Part shown: piece after piece, positions 54,711 through 64,000 of the stretch | How the letters are laid out: each line of letters opens with the position of its first letter | Numbering within the stretch: the first letter of the stretch is position 1 | The notes under the pieces: generated by a model | What the model was told of the DNA's origin: nothing | Database searches by the model: none | What the model saw: only the letters and a program-made list of their open reading frames with translations | Made by a program: the position numbers and the translations under genes | Assembly: GCF_027580225.2 (NCBI RefSeq) | Contig: NC_073342.2 | Coordinates: 15,015,001 to 15,079,000, forward strand | Source: Misgurnus anguillicaudatus | Lineage: Eukaryota > Chordata > Actinopteri > Cypriniformes > Cobitidae | Direction of reading: 5' to 3' | DNA: 64,000 bases

Positions 54711-57700
54711 AACAGATCTGGGGCACTATTCACTTCCATAGTGTTATTTTCTCCTACTACGGAACTCAATAGTGCCTCAGATCTGCTTGGTAAAAACATA
54801 CTTCAAAATATCTTAATTTATGTTCAGCAGAAAAAAATACATTTATACATGTTTGGTATAGTATTCATAGTATTGTTTTTCCTTATACAGAAGTCAATGG
54901 TGCCCATCTGATTGGTTACAAACATACTTCAAAATATTTTTATTTATGTTCAGCAGAAGGAGGACATTTTTACATTTTTGGGGCACCATTAACTTCCATA
55001 GTATTATTTTTTTTCCCATTTAGGAAGTCAATGGTGCCCCAGATCTGCTTGGTACAATTATACATGTTTGGTATAGTATTCATAGTATTCATAATGTTTT
55101 TCCTACTACAGAAGTCAATGGTGCCCATCTGATTGGTTACAAACATACTTCAAAATATTTTTTATTTATGTTCAGCAGAAGAAGGACATTTTTACATTTT
55201 TGGGGCACCATTAACTTCCATAGTATTATTTTTTTCCCATTTAGGAAGTCAATGGTGCCCCATATCTGCTTGGTACAATTATACATGTTTGGTATAGTAT
55301 TCATAGTATTCATAGTATTGTGTTTCCTACTACAGAAGTCAATGGTGCCCATCTGATTGGTTACAAACACACTTCAAAATATTTTTTATTTATGTTCAGC
55401 AGAAGAAGGACATTTTTACATTTTTGGGGCACCATTCACTTCCATAGTATTATTTTTTTCCCATTTAGGAAGTCAATGGTGCCCCAGATCTGCTTGGTAC
55501 ATTAATACATGTTTGGTATAGTATTCATAGTATTGTTTTTCCTACTACAGAAGTCAATGGTGCCCATCTGATTGGTTACAAACATACTTCAAAATATTTT
55601 TTATTTATGTTCAGCAGAAGGACATTTTTACATTTTTGGGGCACCATTCACTTCCATAGTATTATTTTTTTCCCATTTAGGAAGTCAATGGTGCCCCAGA
55701 TCTGCTTGGTTACAAATATTCTTCAAAAATCATAATTTGTGTTCAGCAGAACAAAGATATTTATACATGTTTGGGGCAGCATTCACCTCCATAGTATCAT
55801 TCTTTTTTTCTACTTCGGAAGTCAATGGTGCCCCAGATCTGCTTGGTTAAAAAAACATTATTCAAAAATCTTAATTTTTGTTCAGCAGAACAAAGACATT
55901 TTAACATGTTTGGGGGCACCATTGACTTCCATAGTATTATTCTTTTTTCTACTACGGAAGTCAATGGTGCCCCAGATCTGCTTGGTTACAAACGTTCTTC
56001 AAAAAATGTCATTTGTGTTCAGCAGAACAAAGATGTTTATACATGTTTGAGGATATTCACTTCCATAGTATTCTTTTTTCTTCCTATGAAAGTCAATGGT
56101 GCCCCAGATCTGTTTGGTTAGGAAACATTTTTCAAAAATCTTAATTTGTGTTCATCAGAAGAAAAGACATTTATATATGTTTGTGGCACCATTCACTACC
56201 ATAGTATTATTTTTCCCCATTAAGGAAGTCAATGGTGCCCCAGATCTGCTTGGTTAAAACATTCTTTAAAAATCATCATTTGTGTTCAGCAGAAGACAGA
56301 CATTTATACATGTTTAGGGCACCATTTACTTCCATAGTATCATTCTTTTTTTACTACAGAAGTCAATGATTCCCCAGATCTACTTGGTTACAAATATTCT
56401 TCAAAAATCATCATTTGTGTTCAGCAGAACAAAGATATTTATACATGTGGGGGGCACCATTCACTTAGTATCATTCTTTTTTTCTACTACGGAAGTCAAT
56501 GGTGCCCCAGATCGGCTTGGATAGGAAACATTCTTCAAAAACCTTCATTTGTGTTCAGCAGAACAAAGATATTTAAACAAGTTTGGGGCATCATTCACTT
56601 TCATAGTATTGTTTTTTTCTTCCTACGGAAGTAAATGGTGCCCCAGATTTGCTTGGTTACAAACATTCTTCAAAAATCTTAATTTGTGTTAAGTAGAACA
56701 AAGTTGTTTATACATGTTTGGGGCACCATTCACTTCCATAGTATTATTTTTCCCCATTAAGGAAGTCACTGGTGCCCCAGATCTGCTTGGTTACAAACAT
56801 TCTTCAAAAATCATTATTTGTGTTCAGCAGAACAAACAAAAACATTTATACATGTTTGGGGCACAATTGACTACAATAGTATTATTTTTTCTTACTACGG
56901 AAGTCACTGGTGCCCCAGATCTGCTTTGTTACAAACATACTTCAAAATATCTTAATTTATGTTTTTCAGAACAAAGATATTTATACATGTTTTGGGCACC
57001 TTTTACTTCTATAGTATTATTTTTTCCTGTTCAGGAAGTCAATGGTGCCCCAGATCTCCTTGGTTAGAAACATACTTAAAAAAAATTAATTTATGTTTCA
57101 AATTTCAAGTTTACTTTATTTATAAAGCACTCTTAAAGCAACCTTGGTTGACCGAAGTGCTGTACAAGATATATCTAAGTCCATCTCCAAAATAAAAATC
57201 AACATTTACAAGACATTAAACGCAAACAAATATAAATAGGTATTAAAAGACTTCTAAATCCAGACCCTGTGGACGCTGTTTTAATGTAGACTGGCAGTTT
57301 GTTCAGCAGAAGAAAGACATTTATACATGTTTGGGGAACCATTCACTTCTGTAGTATCATTTTTCCTACTACAGAAGTCAGTGGTGCCCCAGATCTGCTT
57401 GGTAAAAAACCTTCTTCAAAAATCATTATTTGTGTTCAGCAGAACAAAGACATTTATATATGTTTAGGGGGGCACCATTCACTTCCATATATTATTTTGT
57501 TTCCTACTGCGGAAGTCAATGGTGCCCCAGATCTGCTCAGTTTGGAAACATTTTTCAAAAATCTTCACTTGTGTTCAGCAAAACAAAGACATTTATACAT
57601 GTTTGGGGCACAATTCACTTCCCTATTATTATTATTATTATTTTAATACTACGAAAGTCAATGATGCCCAAGATCTGCTTGGTTACAAACATTCTTCATT

Positions 57701-57915
57701 TATGTTCAACAGCAGAAAGACACTTATGTTTGGGGCACCATTTACTTCCATAGTATTATCATTTTTTACTATGGAAGTCAATAGTGCCCCAGGTCGGCTT
57801 GGTTCCAAACATTCGTGAACATATCTTCATTTGTTTTCAACAAAACATAGAAATTTATACATGTTTGGTACAACTTGAGGGTGAGTAAATACATTTTTTG
57901 CTAAACCATCCCTTT
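54711..57915 (+). repeat. ~136-bp hairpin satellite, about 23 units
   Basis: AAGTCAATGGTGCCCCAGAT and TTGTGTTCAGCAGAACAAAG recur from 54763 to 57790, with spacing mostly 131-139 bp. Each unit contains a stem: CACCATTCACTTCCATAGTA against TACTACGGAAGTCAATGGTG around a T-rich loop. Between 54891 and 55681 the spacing alternates 133/81-91 bp, giving a ~220-bp higher-order unit. The array ends at GAGGGTGAGTAAATACATTT...ACCATCCCTTTAA (57880-57917), the right terminus of the TTAAAGGGATAG family, so it grew from that MITE. It is interrupted at 57097-57298. Confidence 0.95.
57097..57298 (-). mobile_element. L2-type LINE 3' fragment inserted in the satellite, minus strand
   Basis: On the minus strand it reads CTTGTACAGCACTTCGGTCAAC followed by an AATAAAGTAAACTTGAAATT tail, like the 3' end of the LINE at 9118-10165. 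It separates satellite units (TTTATGTTT | GTTCAGCAGAAG). Confidence 0.7.
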
Positions 57916-57917
57916 AA

Positions 57918-59745
57918 GTAATAAACAGCTATTGGAGACACTAAATTGTTCTGTGGAGGTCAAGTATTAGCGTGCACCAGAACACAGTTGTATTTTGGAT
58001 TTCTGGAAGTCCAAAATCTCTTAAACATCCAATATTTATTAGCAATGAAAAGAATAAGTATAGATAAGTGTTATAATAAGGCATGGCAGCTTTGGTTTCT
58101 TTCATGTCAAATTAATTATGGTCTCCATCCTGACTAAATGCCGTAATTCCACTCCTGATCATTTTACCTCAAAGCGTTTTGTGCTGCAGTGATGGTATTT
58201 TCCATCTATCCATTAGGAAGATAATTGAATATTTTATCATGCTCTCCAGATCGTACACAATATATGAAATAGTAATACCAAGCATGTGTAATAAAGATTT
58301 CAGTTCTCATTACCGGGAGACTGTAAAACGCCGCCCGATTTTTCAGAGTTCATCATGAATATTTCAATTCACAAGCAATCGAGTCACCGGGGCTTCTGTG
58401 ACTTTTCACATTTGTTTCGTTTTCTATAACTGTCACGCCAAACAAAAGGCAGATATTAAACCAGCATCTATGACTGCTTCCCCTTGGGAAAACGCTTGTG
58501 CCCCGCAGGCCTGAATAAGCAAAACATGAATATTCAACACAAGGCTGCTTCCAATCTCCCTTATGCAATCCGCACAGGTGCTAATGCTACAGTACGCTAC
58601 CTTGTCACGCACAACAAAAGGGCTTTTTATCATGCCGGCCAGTTTTTAAAGAATAAACCTTGTGAGTAGGAAAGGATAGAGAGGGAAAAAGACCACCAAT
58701 GCCATTTTTTGCTCGATGCATGTGATTAAAGAGCATTTGGTTATACTGGATCTACTCTACAACGCATAGATCCACAGTGTGAATGGAAATGCATTAGGTG
58801 CTTTAGAGACTATCGCTTCATACAATGACTGCCAACTGCATACAGAACTTGCCAGAAATGACTAATCGGTAATCTGTTGAAGTAGCCACAGCCAAAGAGC
58901 GCATTATATTTCTCATTTGTGAAAGTGGTGGTGTCTATCTTTCATGTTGCGTGATATCACAGGGAAGATTTTTTAACAAACACTTTTCACGCCTGATTGA
59001 CACGGTTCCTGTTAAAGTTAGGGGGCGTGTGAAGTGTCCAAGTGTTGTGTTTGTGTCATCGCCTGTCGTTGATGCTGATCGTGTTATGTACGCATATGAA
59101 GTTTTTGCAAAGATGATGTAGGAAAATCGAAGGTCGTGTTTGACAGCTGAATTATGCAAGTTTGGTGGGATTCATGCTTATGGTCTATTTGTGCTGTAAT
59201 ATAGATTGAATTTACTGAAGATAGCTATTTAAGGCCTTTTAAATGATCATTTATTGTTGTTTGTATTACGAATGGCAGAATAAATAACCTTAATGTCCAA
59301 TGTACATTTAACCGGGTATTTTGGGTGCAATTTCATCTGTCACTTTGTAGAAGCTACTGTGGCTAAATTGGTGTACGTGAGATCTGCAGGCTTTTTTTGC
59401 AAAAATAATCAGTACACTTTAGTATATAACAGCACAATGCTATAAAATTACCTCTCCAATCTATGTTTTCTTTATGCCTTCAAGTGCAATTCTGCATCAT
59501 ATGTTGCGTCATTCATAATCGCTGTACGTGCTTTGCATCATGCTTGCTATTTCTGAAGAGGATCTTATTGAAATGTCTGCGTGTTTTGCCTACAGAGTAC
59601 GTCTTGGCATATCGCTTTGTAAAGATGTTACTGCTATATGACTGCGTACATTGTTAAAAGTTCTTGGCATTAGGTAGCATTCAGCATGCATTGTAAAAAA
59701 TGCAGCATATTGTCAAATCATCATATATTTTTATGTTACTTTAAC
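57918..59745. other. Unique intronic sequence
   Basis: No exon or repeat recognised. 58270-58700 has balanced composition and several AT-hook-like homeodomain words (ATTA, TAAT), and may be conserved non-coding DNA. Confidence 0.3.
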
Positions 59746-60268
59746 TTAAAGAGGACATATCATGAAAATCTGACTTTTTCCATGTTTAAGTGCTATAACC
59801 GGATTCCTAGTGCTTTTATCAACCTAGGAAATGTGAAAAGATTAACCCAGTAATTTAGTTTTGGTAAACCATTCTTTTCAAGCATGGGAAAAATAGGTAA
59901 TTGAAATTTGGCTCCCCTTGTGATGTCAGAAGGGGATTATACCGCCACTTAATCTGCACTATCCAACCACAGCATTGCCATTTAGTGCAGAGAAAGAGAG
60001 AAAATAATTGACGGAATAAATGAGTTTCGATTTCAAAAAAGCACCATCATGGTGACCGGTGTTTGCATTTCATCAGCTCATTTGCATATAAAAGGACACA
60101 CCCAAAAACTGTATATTTTTGCTCGCACCTACAAAGTGGCAATGTTAACATGCTATAATAAATTATCTATATGATATTTTGAGCTAAAACTTCACATACA
60201 TACTCCGGGGACACCAAAGATTTATTTGACATCTTTTAATTAAAAGTCTTGTGAAATGTCCCCTTTAA
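59746..60268 (-). mobile_element. TTAAAGGGGACAT MITE, copy 4 (inverted, long subfamily)
   Basis: The ends TTAAAGAGGACATATCATGA and TTGTGAAATGTCCCCTTTAA are present, with TTAA at 59746-59749 and 60265-60268. The internal blocks ATCAGCTCATTTGCAT, TATTTTGAGCTAAAACTTCA and GGGGACACCAAAGATTTATT are in reverse order to copies 1-3. It contains the ~90-bp segment also in copy 3. Confidence 0.85.
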
Positions 60269-60617
60269 ACATTTTCAACTTGCTTTTATAAGTTATGTCA
60301 ACTTATCACAGGTCAAAACTTAAAATAATAGGTTGACTTGACTTGCAAAACCATTTCTTTTTACAGTGTGTAGTCTAAGTGCAGACATATAGCGCTTTTC
60401 CACCATCGTGCCAAAGCGTTACACACTGTAAAAAAAAGTTGGTCCAACTTAAGGTACACACTGTAGAAATTCTTAGCTGCCTTAAATTTTTAAGTTTAAT
60501 TAACTCAAAAGTAATTTCAATTTACTATTATTTATCTTGACTAGAGATGAGTTGCTACAACTTACTAAATGAAGTTAACTTATTTAAACTGTATTTTATA
60601 TGTTACAACAAAATTAG

Positions 60618-60930
60618 AAATCAGACCCTCTGCTTTCAAACAAAAAAAACGTTTCATCCTACCTTCATTAGATCTTTTGTAATCAGCTTTTGAATATGGG
60701 TAGGTTTCAGCAAAAACACCACATTTTGAGCAAAAAGCTGAGATAATTCTGTGACGGACTTTTCATAGAGATCCCATTCAGAGCGATCCTTAAAACAGAC
60801 GTGGACATGCAGCTGCTTGCCATAGGGCAATACTTCCAGGTTTAAAAAGTTGCGGAAGGGCGCCACCTGGTGGATAATAGCAGTATTGCGGAAAGATGGA
60901 AAATCTCGTCATTGGTGGGGAAGGAGTTAA
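60618..60930 (-). mobile_element. TTAACTCTTTCC MITE, copy with intact 71-codon open frame
   Basis: One end (GGTGGGGAAGGAGTTAA, 60914-60930) is present; the other is truncated near 60618. On the minus strand 60866-60654 is open: APFRNFLNLEVLPYGKQLHV, then VCFKDRSEWDLYEKSVTEL, then FAQNVVFLLKPTHIQKLITK, ending KVG-stop. The start would be GTG or an upstream splice: TTATCCACCAG precedes it and AAG|GTAGGA lies at its end, so it could act as a cassette exon. I do not recognise the protein. The same frame is open at 63608-64000. Confidence 0.6.
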
Positions 60931-61049
60931 TATGACAAAGTAAGTGTTTCGATTAATGCCGTTAATGTTTATTTTTTAATCAGTGTATACCACTGTTCAA
61001 CTATACAAATATAACACGGCAAAGATGAATGCACATTTATATATTGATT

Positions 61050-61285
61050 CAATAGATTTATAGCATTTTGGAAAAAATACTTGTTTTTTTGAAAAAAAAA
61101 AACAGTTTTTATAATAATTTTTTTAAGATCATGTTATGGATTCGAATTTTTAATGCTATTATAACCTAAAGATGCTATGTCAAAGTTTCTAACAGAAAAT
61201 AGTGGTTTTCATCTTGTCACTTTCTTGGTATAGAAAACACGTTTTTACCCAAATTAGTCAAAATTGATTTTTTTGCGTTTTGAAA
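61050..61285. repeat. Interspersed repeat, inverted copy of 46106-46330
   Basis: Shares CTTGTCACTTTCTTGGTATAG, ATTTGGGTAAAAA (inverted) and AGAAAATAGTGGTTTTCATC with the other copy. The boundaries are approximate. Confidence 0.6.
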
Positions 61286-61402
61286 CCAAATATTAGTTGA
61301 CACAACAATTTTTACACAACATTTTTTTGAGTCAACTAATATTTTTAAGTTAAATGAACTAAATGAAAACGCACTTTTATTAAGTTAAACCAACATTTTT
61401 TT

Positions 61403-62630
61403 CCATTCGAGCCTGTTTCGACACTGCATGTTTACAAACCATTCTTGGCCTGAAATGTTTTTCACTATCGTCTAACCGTATTGATAGATGGCATGCGTGA
61501 CGTCGCCAGTCAGGATTGGTCACTCGTCTGCAGCATACTGCTAGACAGTCATTAGAAATTCAAAAGTTATGCAGGAGCTTGAATTCATTGCTTGAAGAAT
61601 CGCTTGACCTGTTATCTTAACATCGAAATTGTGTTTTTACATTTTACAATACTTTAAACATAAGAATCTCCCTTTGCAGCTGTGGTTTTCGCTTACGTCG
61701 TACATCTGCTTCCCGCTTCATTCCCGAGGATTAATCCTGTGGGATGTCAGTCACGCTTCTGGCTCTGCACCGGAACGGCAGAGTTTTGAATAGGAATGAG
61801 GGACTAAAGAAGCAGATGTTGTATTAGAAATTATATTTAGCTCAAAAGTCTGATTCACACCTCGCAAGGTTAGTGGAAAGCGAAAATAAAGCAGTGAATT
61901 TGTTCAGAGGCTGGAGGACTCAGATTTGTGACTCACAGTTTGTTCAAGGTGAAAAGAACAGATCTTTTATTTTGCTTGTGTAACAGTTTGTGCAACAGGA
62001 AATAAGGCAAGACTATAGAGCAGTCATCAATTCAAAAAACGAGGGCCCTCAGAATACATTTTGAAAACATGATGATTTTCCAGGCTGTGTTCATTAAACC
62101 ACACAAATCCACCGCGACCCCGAGCAGCGCTATATTATTTTTTAGTACATTACTTTCATAATCAGTCAGGATGAGAATTCAAGGTTTATGCTTTTTTCTT
62201 ATTTTTTTGCGGCATCCCTGTTGTGTTGCTTATAAAAGATGATGGCCCATTTTCTTAGCCAGTGATTTTCTGTGGCAGAATCAGAGTCAATCAGCTACAC
62301 TCACCCGGGTGACAAATTGTTCCCTATTTTTAAAAACGACGCAAAGCATCACAGTGAAGATCATTAATTAGATTCGGAAAAAAACGAGTCGCCGTCTTTT
62401 TACAGTCATTAAGCAGAGAGTTAGAGATTGTAACACTTCTATTTTTGTAAATTAGCACAGGGAAACGTGACGGCTAGCAGAGCAAGTCCATAAACTACAG
62501 TACTCACATAATATAGTTATCTGTTTAATTGTTTGGTTGTACCGTGGCACTGTTTCCAACCCTTTAGTCATAAGTAGCCTCTCATTGGCCTTTTTTCTGC
62601 AGTAGAGTAAGACTTATATGCTCATATATA
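61403..62630. other. Unique intronic sequence
   Basis: No repeat or exon recognised. 61680-62480 is a candidate conserved block only by its composition. Confidence 0.3.
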
Positions 62631-63537
62631 CTGTAGCTCAGTGTTAGAGCATTGCACCCAAAATAATCGGGTTAGACTCCAGGGAACAAACATACTGATA
62701 AACCTTATAGCGCTTTTCCATTGCATAGTACCCCTCGGTTTGGGTCAGGTCAGGTCACCTCACTTTGGCTTGGTTAGCTTTTCCATCGAGTTTAGTAACA
62801 CTTCGGAGTGGGAGGGATTATAGGCGTGTCTTTAAATTTGCGCTGCCTACTGCTGTGACATCATACAAGTGAGAGCGTCGTTGTACATTCCCATACATTC
62901 ATTTATTTCTCAGTTCACCACAAAATTAAAATTGACCACCACATATAGATGTTTGCACATCGCATTTATTACTACCTCTGTATCACATGAAAGTTTCTGT
63001 ACAAACAACCGTGGCGTCAGTCGACGCGCTCTGCTGAGCCTCATTTAAGTTGCATTTAAGCATAGCCTATATGCAGACGTGCACATTGCAAATTTGCTGC
63101 CACAAACTGCAAGTTTGATGTAAAAACTGTTATGGTGTTCCTGATTCTCAACCTGTGGATGTTTTTCATTGCTTAAATAGAGTTTGAGAACTTACAGCAA
63201 AGCACAGATGACAACAGGTTGACTCGAGACAGCGCAAGCTAGCATGAAGGTAAATCTTTTACATTATAGCGATGACACTGGGAGTGACGATTCTCTACAG
63301 TGTTTTCGCGTCAAGTTTTGGTATCAGCTCGGCTCACTTGAAACCCCAACCAGGGTAAAAAAGTATCGGGTTCTACGTACTGCACCCAGTGGAAAAGCCC
63401 CCAAAAGGTAAGCTGACCCGACCCAAACCAAACCGTGGGGTACAATGCAATGGAAAGCGCCTTTATAGACCTTGTAATGCACTGCAAGTCGCTTTGGATA
63501 AAAGCATAATTCCAAATGCGTATAAAAATGTAACATT
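62631..63537 (+). mobile_element. tRNA-derived SINE split by a DNA transposon
   Basis: Left half: A-box TGTAGCTCAGTGTTAGAGCA (62632-62651), B-box GGGTTAGACTCC (62669-62680, diverged from GGTTCGANTCC), then GGGAACAAACATACTGATAA. Right half (63466-63537): CCTTGTAATGCACTGCAAGT, CGCTTTGGATAAAAGCATAA and a tail of AATGCGTATAAAAATGTAA. Together they form one full-length SINE of the family also at 16512. Confidence 0.85.
62706..63466. mobile_element. DNA transposon (TATAGCGCTTTTCCATTGCA ends) inside the SINE
   Basis: TATAGCGCTTTTCCATTGCA and TGCAATGGAAAGCGCCTTTATA are inverted. Further inside, GGTTTGGGTCAGGTCAGGTC and CCCGACCCAAACCAAACC also pair. No transposase. The host SINE joins across it at CTTATAG, leaving a 2-3-bp duplication (TA or TTA) that cannot be fixed exactly. 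Confidence 0.8.
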
Positions 63538-63607
63538 AACTGCACTCTTTTGGTCAATCGGAGTGGTCGATGATGTCACTTGTTCACCTAAAGTATCATG
63601 ACTATTA

Positions 63608-64000
63608 TTAACTCTTTCCCCGCCATTGACGAGATTTTCCGTCTTTCCGCAATACCGCTATTATCCACCAGTTCCGCAACTTTTTAAACCCGGAAGTATT
63701 GCCCTATGGCAAGCGGCTGCATGTCCGTGTCTGTTTTAAAGATCGCTCTGAATGGGATCTCTATGAAAAGTCCGTCACAAACATGGAATTATCTCTGCTT
63801 TTTGCTCAAAATGTGGTGTTTTTGCAGAAATCTACCCACATTCAAAAGCTGATTACAAAAGAACTACTCAAGGTAGGATAAAACGTTTTTTTTTTTTTTT
63901 TTTTTGAAAGCAGAGGGTCTGTTCTTTCATTTGGTATATTGTATGTTTATATATCTAAAGAAAAACATTTTCTGGAAGGCATTAAACTTTGGTGAAAATC
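63608..64000 (+). mobile_element. TTAACTCTTTCC MITE with 60-codon open frame, cut by window end
   Basis: It begins TTAACTCTTTCCCCGCCATT with TTAA at 63608-63611. On the + strand, 63699-63881 is open (MPYGKRLHVRVCFKDRSEWD, then LYEKSVTNMEL, then FAQNVVFLQKSTHIQKLITK, ending KVG-stop). The frame can be read from further upstream without an ATG (PEVLPYGK). Compared with the copy at 60618 it has a 6-bp in-frame insertion (after SVT) and mostly conservative changes. AAG|GTAGGA at its end is a possible donor. A poly(T) tract follows (63886-63905). Function unknown. Confidence 0.65.

Larger units (their letters stand above)
60424..61402. mobile_element. CACTGTAAAAAAAAGTTGG element, interrupted
   Basis: CACTGTAAAAAAAAGTTGGT on the left and TTAAACCAACATTTTTTTCC on the right (61384-61402) are inverse. 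AAGTTAA/TTAACTT words are frequent near both ends. Its middle is occupied by the elements at 60618-60930 and about 61050-61285. Confidence 0.5.
24811..64000 (+). other. Intron of more than 39 kb, runs off the window
   Basis: It starts at the GTATGT donor. The next expected coding block of the family (HRCSLSGEDLNRQW-like) was not seen in any frame to the end of the window, and no other host gene was recognised. AGBL1 is known in mammals for extremely long introns, which fits. Confidence 0.7.

Noticed and set aside
55137..57818. Many 90-117 codon open frames across the satellite
   Set aside because: They shift frame from unit to unit (unit length is not a multiple of 3), appear on both strands, and reflect low stop density in the repeat.
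62631..62690. Functional tRNA gene at TGTAGCTCAGTGTTAGAGCA
   Set aside because: The B-box is mutated, no 3' half of a tRNA follows, and the SINE tail lies across the insertion at 63466.

Overview
The window is vertebrate genomic DNA, most likely from a cyprinid fish. It is AT-rich, has spliced exons with GT-AG junctions, and is dense in repeat families that I recognise as typical of carp/zebrafish genomes: a tRNA-derived SINE with a GCTTTGGATAAAAGC tail, an L2-type LINE, and many short elements starting TTAAAGGGATAG or TTAAAGGGGACAT. The species cannot be named from the sequence alone.

One protein-coding gene is supported. It lies on the + strand and runs off both edges. Four consecutive exons (2086-2173, 2461-2590, 5754-5907, 24630-24810) join in frame and encode the N-domain and the start of the zinc-carboxypeptidase domain (HPGE zinc motif) of a cytosolic carboxypeptidase (tubulin deglutamylase family, M14B). 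The best match from memory is agbl1 (CCP4), with agtpbp1 (CCP1) as the alternative. The introns are 287 bp, 3.2 kb, 18.7 kb and more than 39 kb. Bases 24811-64000 are therefore all one intron, and I did not find the next exon (the one expected to carry the conserved SLSGEDLNRQW-type block).

Everything else is intronic and mostly transposon-derived. Region by region: 0.4-1.8 kb, a long-TIR element carrying two later insertions; 2.7-5.5 kb, short DNA elements, a 0.5-kb duplication and a Harbinger-like element split by a solo LTR with a perfect 5-bp TSD; 7.5-12.4 kb, a TTAA element, a relic transposase 5' exon, an L2 LINE and a 1.85-kb hAT-like element with a perfect 8-bp TSD; 14.1-15.6 kb, a nest of four elements; 16.5-19.6 kb, a SINE and more short elements; 21.0-22.6 kb, a gag-like retroelement remnant with a 45-bp coding minisatellite; 22.7-23.5 kb, two TTAA elements sharing one TTAA; 25-26.7 kb, a piggyBac-like duplicated fragment and a palindromic element; 28.5-34 kb, copies of a TGGGTGATTC element and a 1.4-kb fold-back carrying ~345-bp tandem units; 35.5-40 kb, more TTAA elements and a hAT element; 40.8-43.3 kb, a transposon amplified in tandem together with its flank; 44.1-45.7 kb, an eight-copy 196-bp satellite; 47-52.6 kb, nested fold-backs, a SINE and hAT elements with clean TSDs; 54.7-57.9 kb, a ~136-bp hairpin satellite of about 23 copies; 59.7-64 kb, further short elements and a SINE split by a DNA transposon.

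The strongest theme is the conversion of short DNA transposons into tandem arrays (196-bp, ~136-bp and ~1.1-kb units) and large hairpins inside one giant intron. A second theme is a family beginning TTAACTCTTTCCCCGCC, of which two copies keep the same 60-70 codon open frame. No CRISPR array, operon, rRNA or functional tRNA gene was seen.
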